Of a DNA stretch of 64,000 nt, positions 1 through 10,199 are shown piece by piece (position 1 is the first letter of the stretch; each line of letters starts with the position of its first letter). The notes under the pieces were generated by a model. The model saw only the letters and a program-made list of their open reading frames with translations, was not told the origin of the DNA and did not search any database. A program made the position numbers and the translations under genes. Location of the stretch: NCBI RefSeq assembly GCF_029510815.1, contig NZ_CP120360.1, forward strand, positions 2,294,001-2,358,000, written 5' to 3'. The stretch is from Janibacter sp. DB-40 (GTDB taxonomy: Bacteria; Actinomycetota; Actinomycetes; Actinomycetales; Dermatophilaceae).

Positions 1-79
1 GCGGCTCGCGTGCCGGATGACTGTCCACAGGGCCTCCACGACGTGTCCGTGCGCACCGGCGCGATGGCAGACTGGGCGC

Positions 80-295
80 ATGGCCCGCAAGTTCATTCCG
101 CTGACCGAGGTCTCCGAGGTGCTCGGGGTCTCCGCCGCCCAGGCCTACGCCTTGGTGCGCAGCGGCGAGCTCCCGGCGATCAAGGTCGGAGGGCGCGGCC
201 AGTGGCGGGTCGAGGTCGACGAGCTCGACGCCTACATCGAGAGGATGTACGCCCAGACCCGTGAGTTCGTGAGCAAGGACGGCGACCGCGGCTGA
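80..295 (+). CDS. Short MerR/BldC-like helix-turn-helix DNA-binding protein
   Basis: A 71-residue protein that is almost entirely one winged HTH of the HTH_17/excisionase type. Residues 6-50 read as a helix-turn-helix (PLTEVSEVLGVSAAQAYALV), a basic wing (KVGGRGQWRV) and a closing helix with DELDAYI. I start at ATG 80 because the domain begins there; an in-frame start at 17 would add 21 unconvincing residues. The size and fold match the developmental regulator BldC of Streptomyces and the products often labelled excisionase. No integrase lies nearby, so a chromosomal regulator is more likely. The remarkable decamer array at 901-950 is a candidate target (inference). Confidence 0.8.
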   Translation: MARKFIPLTEVSEVLGVSAAQAYALVRSGELPAIKVGGRGQWRVEVDELDAYIERMYAQTREFVSKDGDRG

Positions 296-303
296 CCGAC
301 CCG

Positions 304-894
304 TCAGGTCGAGGCGATCATCGCGACCGCGCCGAAGGGGATGACCCGGGTGCCGCGCACGTTCTCCGGCCGCCGCGGTGAGTCGATCGGGTGCTCGGCG
401 AGGTCGAAGGCATCGGCCCCCACCGAGTCGATCGTGCCGTGCACGCTCCCCCCGTCCACGTCGCGCACGACGACGGCACGACGGTCCCGGCTGACGCCCC
501 GCACGGCCGAGCCCAGGCCGAACCGCCGGGCGCGGGTGTCGTCCTGCGGCCGCCCGAGGCCGGAGACACCGAGCACCGAGGCCACCGGTACGAGCAGCTG
601 ACGTCCACCCTCCTCGAGGAGGAGGATCCAGCCGTCGCCCGAGTCCTCGACCTGTCCCCGCACGACGGTGCCACCACGCAGTCGCACGGTCAGCGGCACG
701 CCTCCGGCGCCGGCCACGCGCTCGCCGAGGGTGATCCGGGAGCGCTCGAGGCGAGTGCGCTCGGCGACCTCGGCATCCAGCTCGAGCCGGGACTGGGCAG
801 CCGCCCGGGCCTCGAGGTCCTCGAAGAGTCGGTCCCAGCGCACGGGCCCCAATGTATCGGCCGAGCCCACCTCTTGCGCGACATCAGATGACAT
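304..894 (-). CDS. Conserved actinobacterial hypothetical protein, coiled coil plus beta-rich domain
   Basis: A 196-residue soluble protein of unknown function. Residues about 20-55 are charged and heptad-like (EDLEARAAAQSRLELDAEVA), consistent with a short coiled coil. Residues 65-115 alternate hydrophobic and polar positions like an Sm/SH3-type small beta barrel (VPLTVRLRGGTVVRGQVEDS), and a second beta-rich stretch follows from about 140. There is no signal peptide, membrane segment or cysteine cluster. It is divergent from the LysM gene, and its ATG abuts the AT-rich repeat array. I do not assign a function. Confidence 0.7.
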   Translation of the reverse strand: MSSDVAQEVGSADTLGPVRWDRLFEDLEARAAAQSRLELDAEVAERTRLERSRITLGERVAGAGGVPLTVRLRGGTVVRGQVEDSGDGWILLLEEGGRQLLVPVASVLGVSGLGRPQDDTRARRFGLGSAVRGVSRDRRAVVVRDVDGGSVHGTIDSVGADAFDLAEHPIDSPRRPENVRGTRVIPFGAVAMIAST

Positions 895-895
895 G

Positions 896-919
896 GTTTG
901 CTGTCAAACAACAGCAAAC
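896..919. promoter_or_regulatory. Inverted repeat next to the start of the 304-894 gene
   Basis: GTTTGCTGT (896-904) and ACAGCAAAC (911-919) are exact reverse complements separated by six bases. The repeat lies directly upstream of the leftward start codon and overlaps the first two units of the decamer array, so it is a plausible operator. Function is not shown. Confidence 0.5.
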
Positions 920-950
920 AACACCAAATAACATTAAAAGACACCAAAGA
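901..950. repeat. Five AT-rich 10-bp units in exact phase
   Basis: Five consecutive decamers, CTGTCAAACA, ACAGCAAACA, ACACCAAATA, ACATTAAAAG and ACACCAAAGA, each carry AAA at positions 6-8. The A-tracts therefore recur every 10 bp, close to one helical turn. This is a sharp AT-rich island in 70% GC DNA between two divergent genes. It could be curved DNA, or a direct-repeat array for a cooperatively binding regulator. Confidence 0.75.
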
Positions 951-978
951 CGGCACATCAGGTGCTCGGGGGATGGCC

Positions 979-1785
979 ATGACACGTTCACGGACAGCAC
1001 TGGGGCTGGCCTGCCTGCCCGGCGGGCTGGTCGTCACGACGGCGTTGGGCCACGGCGCCGTGCACCTGCTGGAGAGCAGCACCACCCGCGCCGGTGACCC
1101 CGCCGCCGCCGTCACGGGTCTGGCCGCCACCGGCGCCACCCTCATCGCTGGCTGGCTCTCGCTCTGCCTGGCCCTGACACTGGCCGCCGAGCTGCCGGGG
1201 GCCGTCGGCGATGCCGCCCGTGGGCTGCGCGATCGGGTCACCCCCGCGCTCGTCCAGCGCTGGGCGGCCGTGGCCCTGGGCGCCTCGGTCGGCGCGAGCA
1301 TCGCACCGGGCACAGCCGTGGCGGCCGTGCGTACGGGCGAGGCACCGGGTTCGGCCGCGCTCCCCGACCCCGCATTCACACCGACCCCCGATCCCGGACC
1401 CGCGGCGACCCCCGACCCGGGCGGGCAGCGTGCCACCGCCACGCCCGCACCGGGCTGGCTGCCGACCACGGGCGGTCCGACGACGCCGGTGGCACGCTCC
1501 GTCGCCGACCCCGGATGGGTCCCCAGCCGCCCCCCGCCCAAGCACCGCACCGACCCGCAGCTGCTCACCGGTCGGCAGCGTCCCGCCGGCGTCGAGCACA
1601 CCGTCGTGATCCGACGTGGCGACACGCTGTGGTCGCTCGCCGCAGCTCACCTCGGGCCCTCGGCGACCGACGTGGAGATCGCTCGGGAGTGGCCCCGGTG
1701 GCACGAGGCCAACCGCGCGCTCATCGGCGACGACCCGCACGTCCTGCTCCCCGGGACACAACTCACTCCCCCGCCCGCCCCCTGA
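979..1785 (+). CDS. Membrane-anchored LysM-domain protein
   Basis: A 268-residue protein likely acting at the cell wall. The N-terminal 110 residues contain about three hydrophobic segments (for example LACLPGGLVVTTALGHGAV and GATLIAGWLSLCLALTLA). They are followed by a Pro/Thr/Ala-rich linker. The C-terminus is a LysM module with the typical VIRRGDTLWSLAAAHLG, then the ANRALIGDDPHVLLPGTQL half. ATG 979 is preferred because GGGGG at 968-972 sits six bases upstream; ATG 973 is the alternative. The next gene follows after 33 bases and is probably co-transcribed. LysM binds the glycan strands of peptidoglycan. Confidence 0.8.
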   Translation: MTRSRTALGLACLPGGLVVTTALGHGAVHLLESSTTRAGDPAAAVTGLAATGATLIAGWLSLCLALTLAAELPGAVGDAARGLRDRVTPALVQRWAAVALGASVGASIAPGTAVAAVRTGEAPGSAALPDPAFTPTPDPGPAATPDPGGQRATATPAPGWLPTTGGPTTPVARSVADPGWVPSRPPPKHRTDPQLLTGRQRPAGVEHTVVIRRGDTLWSLAAAHLGPSATDVEIAREWPRWHEANRALIGDDPHVLLPGTQLTPPPAP

Positions 1786-1818
1786 CCGCCGACCCCACAC
1801 CGCAGAAGAAGGAAGATC

Positions 1819-2365
1819 ATGACCGCCCTGCAGCCGCTGCACGTCCTGCCGTCACCACGCCACGCGCCGGGGGGGCGTCCCCCTTCCGACGCATGCACAG
1901 GGCCGCGCGGAGCGGGCGCTGGCGGTCACGGCACCGCAGCCGTACGTGCAGGACTGGCTCGCCGTGGACTTCGCCGCCGCCAGCGACGAGCAGCTCTTCG
2001 GTCCGCAGCCGACCCGGGCGTGCGACCTCCCCGACCCACGGGAGTGGGCCGCCCACATCGCCCAGGCCCTGGTCGAGGTGATGCACGGCATCCGCCCACC
2101 GAGCCAGGTGATGCGGTGGTCGACACTCGAGGTCTACGCCGTCGTGGCACGGCGCGGCTCCCGCGCTGCCCGGCGGGCAGCGCGTCAGCGGGGGCAACGG
2201 CCCACGCATCGCACCAGGGTCACGCGCGTGCTCGTCTGCGAGCCCGCCGAGGACGTCGTCGAGGCATCGGTCGTCCTGGTCGACGGCGAGCGGGTGCGCG
2301 CCCTGGCGCTCCGGCTCATCGGACGGGACAGCCGCTGGGTGGTCGAGGCCCTCCAGGTCGGCTGA
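1819..2365 (+). CDS. Rv3235-family (DUF6459) protein, interrupted by an apparent frameshift
   Basis: Residues read from 1946 onward (QDWLAVDFAAASDEQLFGP to the C-terminal SRWVVEALQVG) match the small Rv3235-like protein that sits beside secA1 in many actinobacteria; function unknown. A strong ribosome site (AGAAGGA) precedes ATG 1819, but that frame (MTALQPLHVLPSPRHAPGG) leaves the conserved frame at a run of seven G (1869-1875). Removing one G joins it to VPLPTHAQGRAERALAV and on to QDWLAV without a stop. As written, translation could only begin at GTG 1946, which lacks a good ribosome site. Either sequencing error or a real lesion. Confidence 0.7.
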
Positions 2366-2373
2366 CGGCGCGA

Positions 2374-5157
<2,784 letters not shown>

Positions 5158-5367
5158 GAACTGATCTCCTGACGTGGTCGATCGGGGCACGGCAGAACGC
5201 CACGGCCCGAAGCAGTCTGCCCCACAGGTTAATGGTTTGCGGCCCCACAACCGAGCGGGCACCTGACCGCCATGAACGAGGGCCCGGTCCCCGGGGTTCC
5301 CGCCGGCGCGCTCGCGAGTCCTCGCCGCCCGCACCGGCCCTGCGCCGGACGCCTCGTCGAGGGGTGA

Positions 5368-6567
5368 TCAGCCCTCGACCACACCGTCGGGCAGCCCGAG
5401 CCAACCGGCCATGAGCCGCAGCTCCTCGTCGAGCTCGGCGCGGTCGCTGCTGCCGCCGCGCCCCTCCTCCCAGGAGACCTGCCGCGCCCTGAGCACCCCT
5501 GCTGCGCGGTCGGCCTTGAGGTCGACCCGACCGACCAGGCGGTCCCCGAGGAGGAAGGGCAGCACGTAGTACCCGTGCACCCGCTTGTGGGCCGGCGTGT
5601 AGATCTCCAGCCGGTAGTGGAACCCGAAGAGGGCCTCGGCACGCGGACGGTGCCACACCAGGCTGTCGAAGGGGGACAGCAGCGCCCTGGCCGACACGGA
5701 CCGGGGGCGACGGGCCCGCTCGTGCAGGTACCAGGGTCGGGTCGACCCCTCGACGCGCACCTCCTCCAGCTCACCGGTGGTCTGCAGCCGGGCGAGTGCC
5801 GGGCGCACGTCCTCCCGTGGGAGTCGGAAGTAGTCCGCCAGGTCCGCCTCGGTCGCCACCCCGTTGGCCCGGGCGGCGATCCGCACGAGCTCGACGTAGG
5901 CGTCCTCGGGCGGCAACCGCCGCTGCGGATCCAGCCACGGGCCGGACTCCCCCTTCGGCACCACCCTGGCCAGACCGGCGTAGCGCCGCTCGAACTGCGC
6001 GGTCCGTCCGGCCGAGGAGATACGACCGGCCCAGAAGAGCTGCTCCAGGGCGTTCTTGACCAGGGACCAGTTCCAGCCCCAGTCCACCTTCGGCCCGGAG
6101 CGCTCGTGACCGAGCGCCGCCTCGATCTGTCGGGCGGTGCGCGGCGGACCGGTCTCGACCTCGGTGAGCACGGCCGCGACCAGATCCGGGTGGTCCTGGG
6201 CGACGCGCTGCATCCCGCCCCAGGACCCGTCGAGCGCCCGCTGCATCCGCGGGTGGTCCATGAGTGGCCACGTGCGCGGCGGCATCAGGCTCGCCTCGTG
6301 CGCCCAGTACTCGACCATCCGACGCGGTGCACGGTCGCGCATCCGGTCCAGCAGGGCCGGGTCGTAGGGGCCCAGCCGCGCGAAGAAGGGCAGGTACTGG
6401 CTGCGGGTGAGCACGTTGACGCTGTCGATCTGCACGAGCCCGACGGTGTCGAGCACCCGCTGCAGGTCGCGGGTCGTCACCGGCCGCTGCGGCCGGGGAC
6501 GGTCGAAGCCCTGCGCCGCGAGGGCGATGCGACGGGCCTGGTCGAGGCGAAGGGGGCGTGCACTCAC
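5368..6567 (-). CDS. YcaQ/AlkX-type winged-helix DNA glycosylase
   Basis: A 399-residue member of the HTH_42 family, which includes E. coli YcaQ and Streptomyces AlkZ. These glycosylases unhook interstrand crosslinks and excise alkylated bases. The Q-x-D catalytic motif of the YcaQ branch is visible as QID at residues 46-48 (TVGLVQIDSVNVL). Conserved arginine- and tryptophan-rich blocks (MVEYWAHEASLMPP, VDWGWNWSLVKNALEQLFW) follow. I prefer GTG 6567 (MSARPLRLDQARRIAL); ATG 6579 and ATG 6597 are in frame and would add 4 and 10 residues. It is alone on its strand, between secA and hpf. Confidence 0.88.
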   Translation of the reverse strand: MSARPLRLDQARRIALAAQGFDRPRPQRPVTTRDLQRVLDTVGLVQIDSVNVLTRSQYLPFFARLGPYDPALLDRMRDRAPRRMVEYWAHEASLMPPRTWPLMDHPRMQRALDGSWGGMQRVAQDHPDLVAAVLTEVETGPPRTARQIEAALGHERSGPKVDWGWNWSLVKNALEQLFWAGRISSAGRTAQFERRYAGLARVVPKGESGPWLDPQRRLPPEDAYVELVRIAARANGVATEADLADYFRLPREDVRPALARLQTTGELEEVRVEGSTRPWYLHERARRPRSVSARALLSPFDSLVWHRPRAEALFGFHYRLEIYTPAHKRVHGYYVLPFLLGDRLVGRVDLKADRAAGVLRARQVSWEEGRGGSSDRAELDEELRLMAGWLGLPDGVVEG

Positions 6568-6642
6568 GCGCCCCAGCATGCCCTGAGGCGCGCACACCCG
6601 CCACGGCGCACGATGGGTCCTGGAGGGCTGCGACCGGCCGAA

Positions 6643-6725
6643 GCGCGGACGGAGGCGTGGGGGTGGCCCGACTCAGGGGCTGAGCTTGCGAAGCCCCAAG
6701 GGCCGCCCTCACCCTCCGTCCGCGC
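6643..6725. repeat. Intergenic palindromic element, copy 1 (terminator-like)
   Basis: An 83-base imperfect palindrome just past the end of hpf. The outer arms GCGCGGACGGA (6643-6653) and TCCGTCCGCGC (6715-6725) are perfect 11-mers. Inner arms include GGGGCT/AGCCCC. It shares GTGGCCCGACTCAGG (6663-6677) and CCCAAGGGCCGC (6695-6706) with a second element at 37081-37242, in the same order, so both belong to one repeat family. The position suggests transcription termination of hpf. Confidence 0.7.
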
Positions 6726-6740
6726 GACCACGGGGAGAGC

Positions 6741-7442
6741 TCAGACTCGGGCCCCGGCGTCCTTGTCGAGGGCGACGCCGTCCACGGCTGCTGCGCCCAG
6801 GTCCTTGCCGTCGACACCCTCCTGCACCTCGAGGTGGATCACCCCGTAGGACCAGCCGCGGCGGCGGTAGACGACGCTCGGACGGTCGTAGTCCACGTCG
6901 TGGAAGAGGAAGAAGTCGTGCCCGACGAGCTCCATGCGGCGCACCGCCTCGGCGAGGTTCATCGGTGCGGACTCGTGCATCTTCTCGCGCACCTCGATCG
7001 GGCTGTCGCCGATGGTGCCGAACTGGTCGCTCTCCTCCTGGTCCGGCGCGGGCTGCTCGACCGAGAGCGGCTCGGTCAGGTCCGCGGTCGCGGCAGCGAC
7101 GGAGGTGCGGCGACGGCCGCGACGGACGTTGCGCTTGTCGTGGGCGCGGCGCAGGCGCTCGAGGAGCTTGTCCGCGGCAAGGTCCACCGCTGCCTGTCGG
7201 TCGTCGTGACAGGCCTCGGCACGGATCACGGGTCCCTTGGACCGGCACGTGATCTCGACGCGCTCGCTGACCTTCGCCTGGCGTGGGTTGGGCTCGTGAC
7301 TCACCATGACCTCGATCCGCTGGACTCGCGGGTCGAGCTGGGGGACCTTCGAGAGCTTGCTCTCGACGTAGTCCCTCAGTCGATCGGAGACGTTGACATT
7401 GCGTCCGGTGATGGCAATTTCCACGGAGTCCTCCTGGGACAT
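6741..7442 (-). CDS. hpf: Long-form ribosome hibernation promoting factor
   Basis: A 233-residue long HPF, which dimerises 70S ribosomes into inactive 100S particles during stress or starvation. Residues 6-105 form the S30AE domain that sits in the decoding region (VEIAITGRNVNVSDRLRDYV). A linker follows, and residues about 160-215 form the dimerising C-terminal domain (MNLAEAVRRMELVGHDFFLF, VVYRRRGWSYGVI). Length is normal for actinobacteria (mycobacterial RafH/MPY group). ComF lies upstream on the same strand, as in mycobacteria. Confidence 0.95.
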   Translation of the reverse strand: MSQEDSVEIAITGRNVNVSDRLRDYVESKLSKVPQLDPRVQRIEVMVSHEPNPRQAKVSERVEITCRSKGPVIRAEACHDDRQAAVDLAADKLLERLRRAHDKRNVRRGRRRTSVAAATADLTEPLSVEQPAPDQEESDQFGTIGDSPIEVREKMHESAPMNLAEAVRRMELVGHDFFLFHDVDYDRPSVVYRRRGWSYGVIHLEVQEGVDGKDLGAAAVDGVALDKDAGARV

Positions 7443-7604
7443 CGGTGCTGCATGGGGGGTACGCCTGGCGAGGGCGCGTCAGCCGAGGCACCACCTCCGT
7501 TCCCGGCGCGGCGGGGTGGCCGCAGCCGCTCGTGCGGCGGGGAACGCAACAGGCCCCTGCGTCGTACCGGTCGTCCGGTCGAGAGCGGGGCCCATGACGA
7601 CACG

Positions 7605-8345
7605 CTAGTCTGCCCGCGACCGGAACGGTAGACCCGACGTCGGGGATCGTCGCGGAGTCACCATCGCGACGGCCAGATCGACCCTGGCCGCACCCGCCTC
7701 GAGCAGCGCCCGACGGCCCTCGGTCAGGGTCGCACCCGAGGTGAGCACGTCGTCGACGAGCACGATCCGCCGCCCGTGGACCCGGCGGGGGCGGCGCACG
7801 GTCATGGCCCGGTCGAGGTTCGCCAGCCGGGCGGCGCGGTCCAGCCCGGCCTGGTCGGCCGTGCCGCGACGCACGCGCAGTCCCGCCTCGACGGCGGCAC
7901 CCGGGCCGAGGAGGTGGACGGCCCGGCCGGCCAGCTGGAGCATCGGTTGGTCCCCGCGCCGTCGGATGGCTGCCGGTGAGGACGGGACCGGCACGACGAG
8001 CACCCCACCGGGTCCACCCTGCTGGGCCGCCCGCCGCACGGCGTCGGCGAGCAGCCGGGCGAGCACGTCGCCGAGGTCCCGCCGGTCCTCGTCCTTGAAG
8101 GCGCGGGCCAGGCGTGCGGCCACGCCCTCGTAGCGAAGGGTGGCGTGGCACCCCGGCCAGCCCTCAGGGACCGGGCGGGGTGCGACCGGCCCCGGGGTCG
8201 GCACGGCGAGGTCGCACAGCGCGCGACGACATCCGGTGCACACCGCGGCCCCCGGCCGATCGCACCCGGCGCAGCTGCGCGGCAGGACGAGGTCCCCGGC
8301 TGCCGCCAGGACGCTCCCGAGACGCACGGAGACCACGGGCACCAC
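7605..8345 (-). CDS. ComF-family phosphoribosyltransferase-like protein
   Basis: A 246-residue ComF/GntX-type protein. An N-terminal four-cysteine zinc motif (SCAGCDRPGAAVCTGCRRALC) precedes a phosphoribosyltransferase fold. The PRPP loop VLVDDVLTSGATL is at about residues 195-207 and a substrate-side motif RRRGDQPMLQLA about 130. ComF proteins act in natural competence in some bacteria; the role in actinobacteria is unclear. The neighbourhood lpqB-comF-hpf-secA is conserved in mycobacteria. Transcription probably follows from the mtrAB-lpqB operon, 84 bases upstream. Confidence 0.88.
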   Translation of the reverse strand: MVPVVSVRLGSVLAAAGDLVLPRSCAGCDRPGAAVCTGCRRALCDLAVPTPGPVAPRPVPEGWPGCHATLRYEGVAARLARAFKDEDRRDLGDVLARLLADAVRRAAQQGGPGGVLVVPVPSSPAAIRRRGDQPMLQLAGRAVHLLGPGAAVEAGLRVRRGTADQAGLDRAARLANLDRAMTVRRPRRVHGRRIVLVDDVLTSGATLTEGRRALLEAGAARVDLAVAMVTPRRSPTSGLPFRSRAD

Positions 8346-8429
8346 CCTGCCGACGCGGCGCGAGGGCAGCGCCCCCCTTCGTCCGGGTGTGGACGCGGTG
8401 CCGGACGGAGTGCGGCTGCGGACGGGCCC

Positions 8430-10199
8430 TCAGACGCCGGCGGTGACGACGCCGTCGATGGGCTGCAGCTCCTGCCACCGGCCGCCCGCACGCTGGAAGA
8501 CGCGGTCCTCCCCGGTCCTGACGACGACGTCCTGGTCGTCGCCGGTGGTCGTGACGGCGACGCCACCCGGCCGAGGAGTCATCGCCTCGACGGGCCCACC
8601 GACCTCCACGAGGTAGGGCTGCATCTCCTCCTGGTCGTTGCGCCGACCGATGACCGCCAGAGTGGACTGGCCCACCCACACCGCGTCGAGCATCTCGACC
8701 AGGTCCGCCCCGATGCGGAAGGCCTGCGGCGAGGTCGTGGTCGGCAGTCCGTTCGCCTGGCGGGCGATGCCCGACACCTCGAGGGTGCTCCCCGTCCCCC
8801 GCTCCTGCTCGGAGATCACCGCGATCCTGCTCCCCTCGGGAGAGACGACGGCCGCGCGCACGAAGCGCGTGCCCAGCCACTGGGCCGGCACGTGCTGCGG
8901 CGCGGACTCGGCCTGGTTGGCGGGGTCCACGGTGGAGTTGATCGCCCAGAGTCGGTAGCCCTCCTCCCGGCCGAGGCCGGAGCCGCCGACCCAGAGCACA
9001 CCGCCGTAGTCGTAGCAGGGGCGGGTCATCGCCGCGGCGAAACGGTCCAGGTGCACGACCTCGCCGTCGTCGAGCATGCGGTGCAGGGTCTCCTGCGTAC
9101 CGTCGAGCGCGGCGAGCTCCTTGCCGTCCGTCCGGAGAGCCAGGTGGCGCCACCCCTTCTCCAACGGGGGGAAGGGGGACTCCTTGCGTCGGAGGTCCGT
9201 TGCGCCGACCGAGGCCAGACGGTCGTCCACCGCCACGACCTTGTCCCCGCGGCGAGCGAGGACGATCGGGGTGTTCGTCTGGGTCCGGTCGACGAAACCG
9301 AGCTGCTCGGGCGAGGTGAGAGGTGCCGTCACGCCGAGGTCGAGAGGCGCACCCGAGAGCGTGATCCCCACCTCCGTCACCCCCGGCAGGGACATCAACG
9401 TGGCCACGAGCTGCGCCGCCAGCCGCTTGCGCGCCGTGGCGTCGTCGGCGACCGACTCACTCTCCAGGTCGACGATCGCCACCCCGTTGCGCACCGGCAC
9501 CGCGTCGACGGCGAGCCGGGCCCCGATGTCGCTGGAGACGGCCTCCCGCAGGTAGCCGGGGATGCTCCCCAGCTGGGCGCGGGTCAACCGGGTGGCCAGC
9601 TGGTCCTGGGTCACCCACCGCTGGTCCACGACGAGGGCGTTCCATCCGATGGCCGGGTAGTGCACGGGGTACTCACGGAAGATGTAGCCGACCTCGGGCT
9701 GCTCGAGCAGTCGGCCGAACCCCTCCTGCAGCTCGTCGATGCGCCACTCGCCGTCGACGAGGTCGACGTGGAAGTCGAAGGCCGCGCCGTCGAAGGGCGG
9801 GGAGACGAGGTAGCGGCCGTCGGCGTTGATGCGCGCGACGACCCGCGCGCTCACGCGGAAGGCCCCGTCCCCCATCGGCTCGATCTCCGGGTCGCCGGTG
9901 TAGATCACCGTCTGGCTGTCCGGGATCCACCCCTGGGCGGCTTCCTGGGTGAGGTAGGAGCGGGTGACCTCCAGGCCCTCGCCACTCGTGGAGCCCGCAC
10001 GCAGGAACCCACGGATGACCTCCGCGGGCGAGGCCCCGGGCGTGGGCCCGTTGGGCGTGCGGGACAGCGGCTGCGGGCGTGGCCCGTCGATCGGCAACCC
10101 GGGTCGGATCGTCGAGTCGGTGTTCAGCCCGCAGCCGGCGAGCGCGCCCGCCACGGCCAGGCCGAGGGCGCTGCGACGGGTCAGCTCCCTGCCCGTCAT
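8430..10199 (-). CDS. lpqB: Lipoprotein LpqB, partner of the MtrAB system
   Basis: A 589-residue lipoprotein. The signal ends in a lipobox with Cys23 (AVAGALAGCG) after a twin-arginine-like TRRS. A GerMN-type domain follows (SPAEVIRGFLRAG to about residue 300) and then a beta-propeller-like C-terminal half. In mycobacteria LpqB binds the MtrB sensor from outside and tunes MtrA phosphorylation. The start overlaps the mtrB stop by four bases, indicating translational coupling in the mtrA-mtrB-lpqB operon. Confidence 0.95.
   Translation of the reverse strand: MTGRELTRRSALGLAVAGALAGCGLNTDSTIRPGLPIDGPRPQPLSRTPNGPTPGASPAEVIRGFLRAGSTSGEGLEVTRSYLTQEAAQGWIPDSQTVIYTGDPEIEPMGDGAFRVSARVVARINADGRYLVSPPFDGAAFDFHVDLVDGEWRIDELQEGFGRLLEQPEVGYIFREYPVHYPAIGWNALVVDQRWVTQDQLATRLTRAQLGSIPGYLREAVSSDIGARLAVDAVPVRNGVAIVDLESESVADDATARKRLAAQLVATLMSLPGVTEVGITLSGAPLDLGVTAPLTSPEQLGFVDRTQTNTPIVLARRGDKVVAVDDRLASVGATDLRRKESPFPPLEKGWRHLALRTDGKELAALDGTQETLHRMLDDGEVVHLDRFAAAMTRPCYDYGGVLWVGGSGLGREEGYRLWAINSTVDPANQAESAPQHVPAQWLGTRFVRAAVVSPEGSRIAVISEQERGTGSTLEVSGIARQANGLPTTTSPQAFRIGADLVEMLDAVWVGQSTLAVIGRRNDQEEMQPYLVEVGGPVEAMTPRPGGVAVTTTGDDQDVVVRTGEDRVFQRAGGRWQELQPIDGVVTAGV

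Noticed and set aside
14..30. DnaA box (TGTCCACA) suggesting oriC
   Set aside because: A single near-match with no cluster and no dnaA/dnaN/gyrB nearby.
80..295. Prophage excisionase
   Set aside because: The small HTH would be labelled so by similarity, but no integrase, att repeat or phage gene is present.
898..978. Start of the LysM protein at 898
   Set aside because: It would translate the AT-rich decamer array; a better ribosome site precedes 979.
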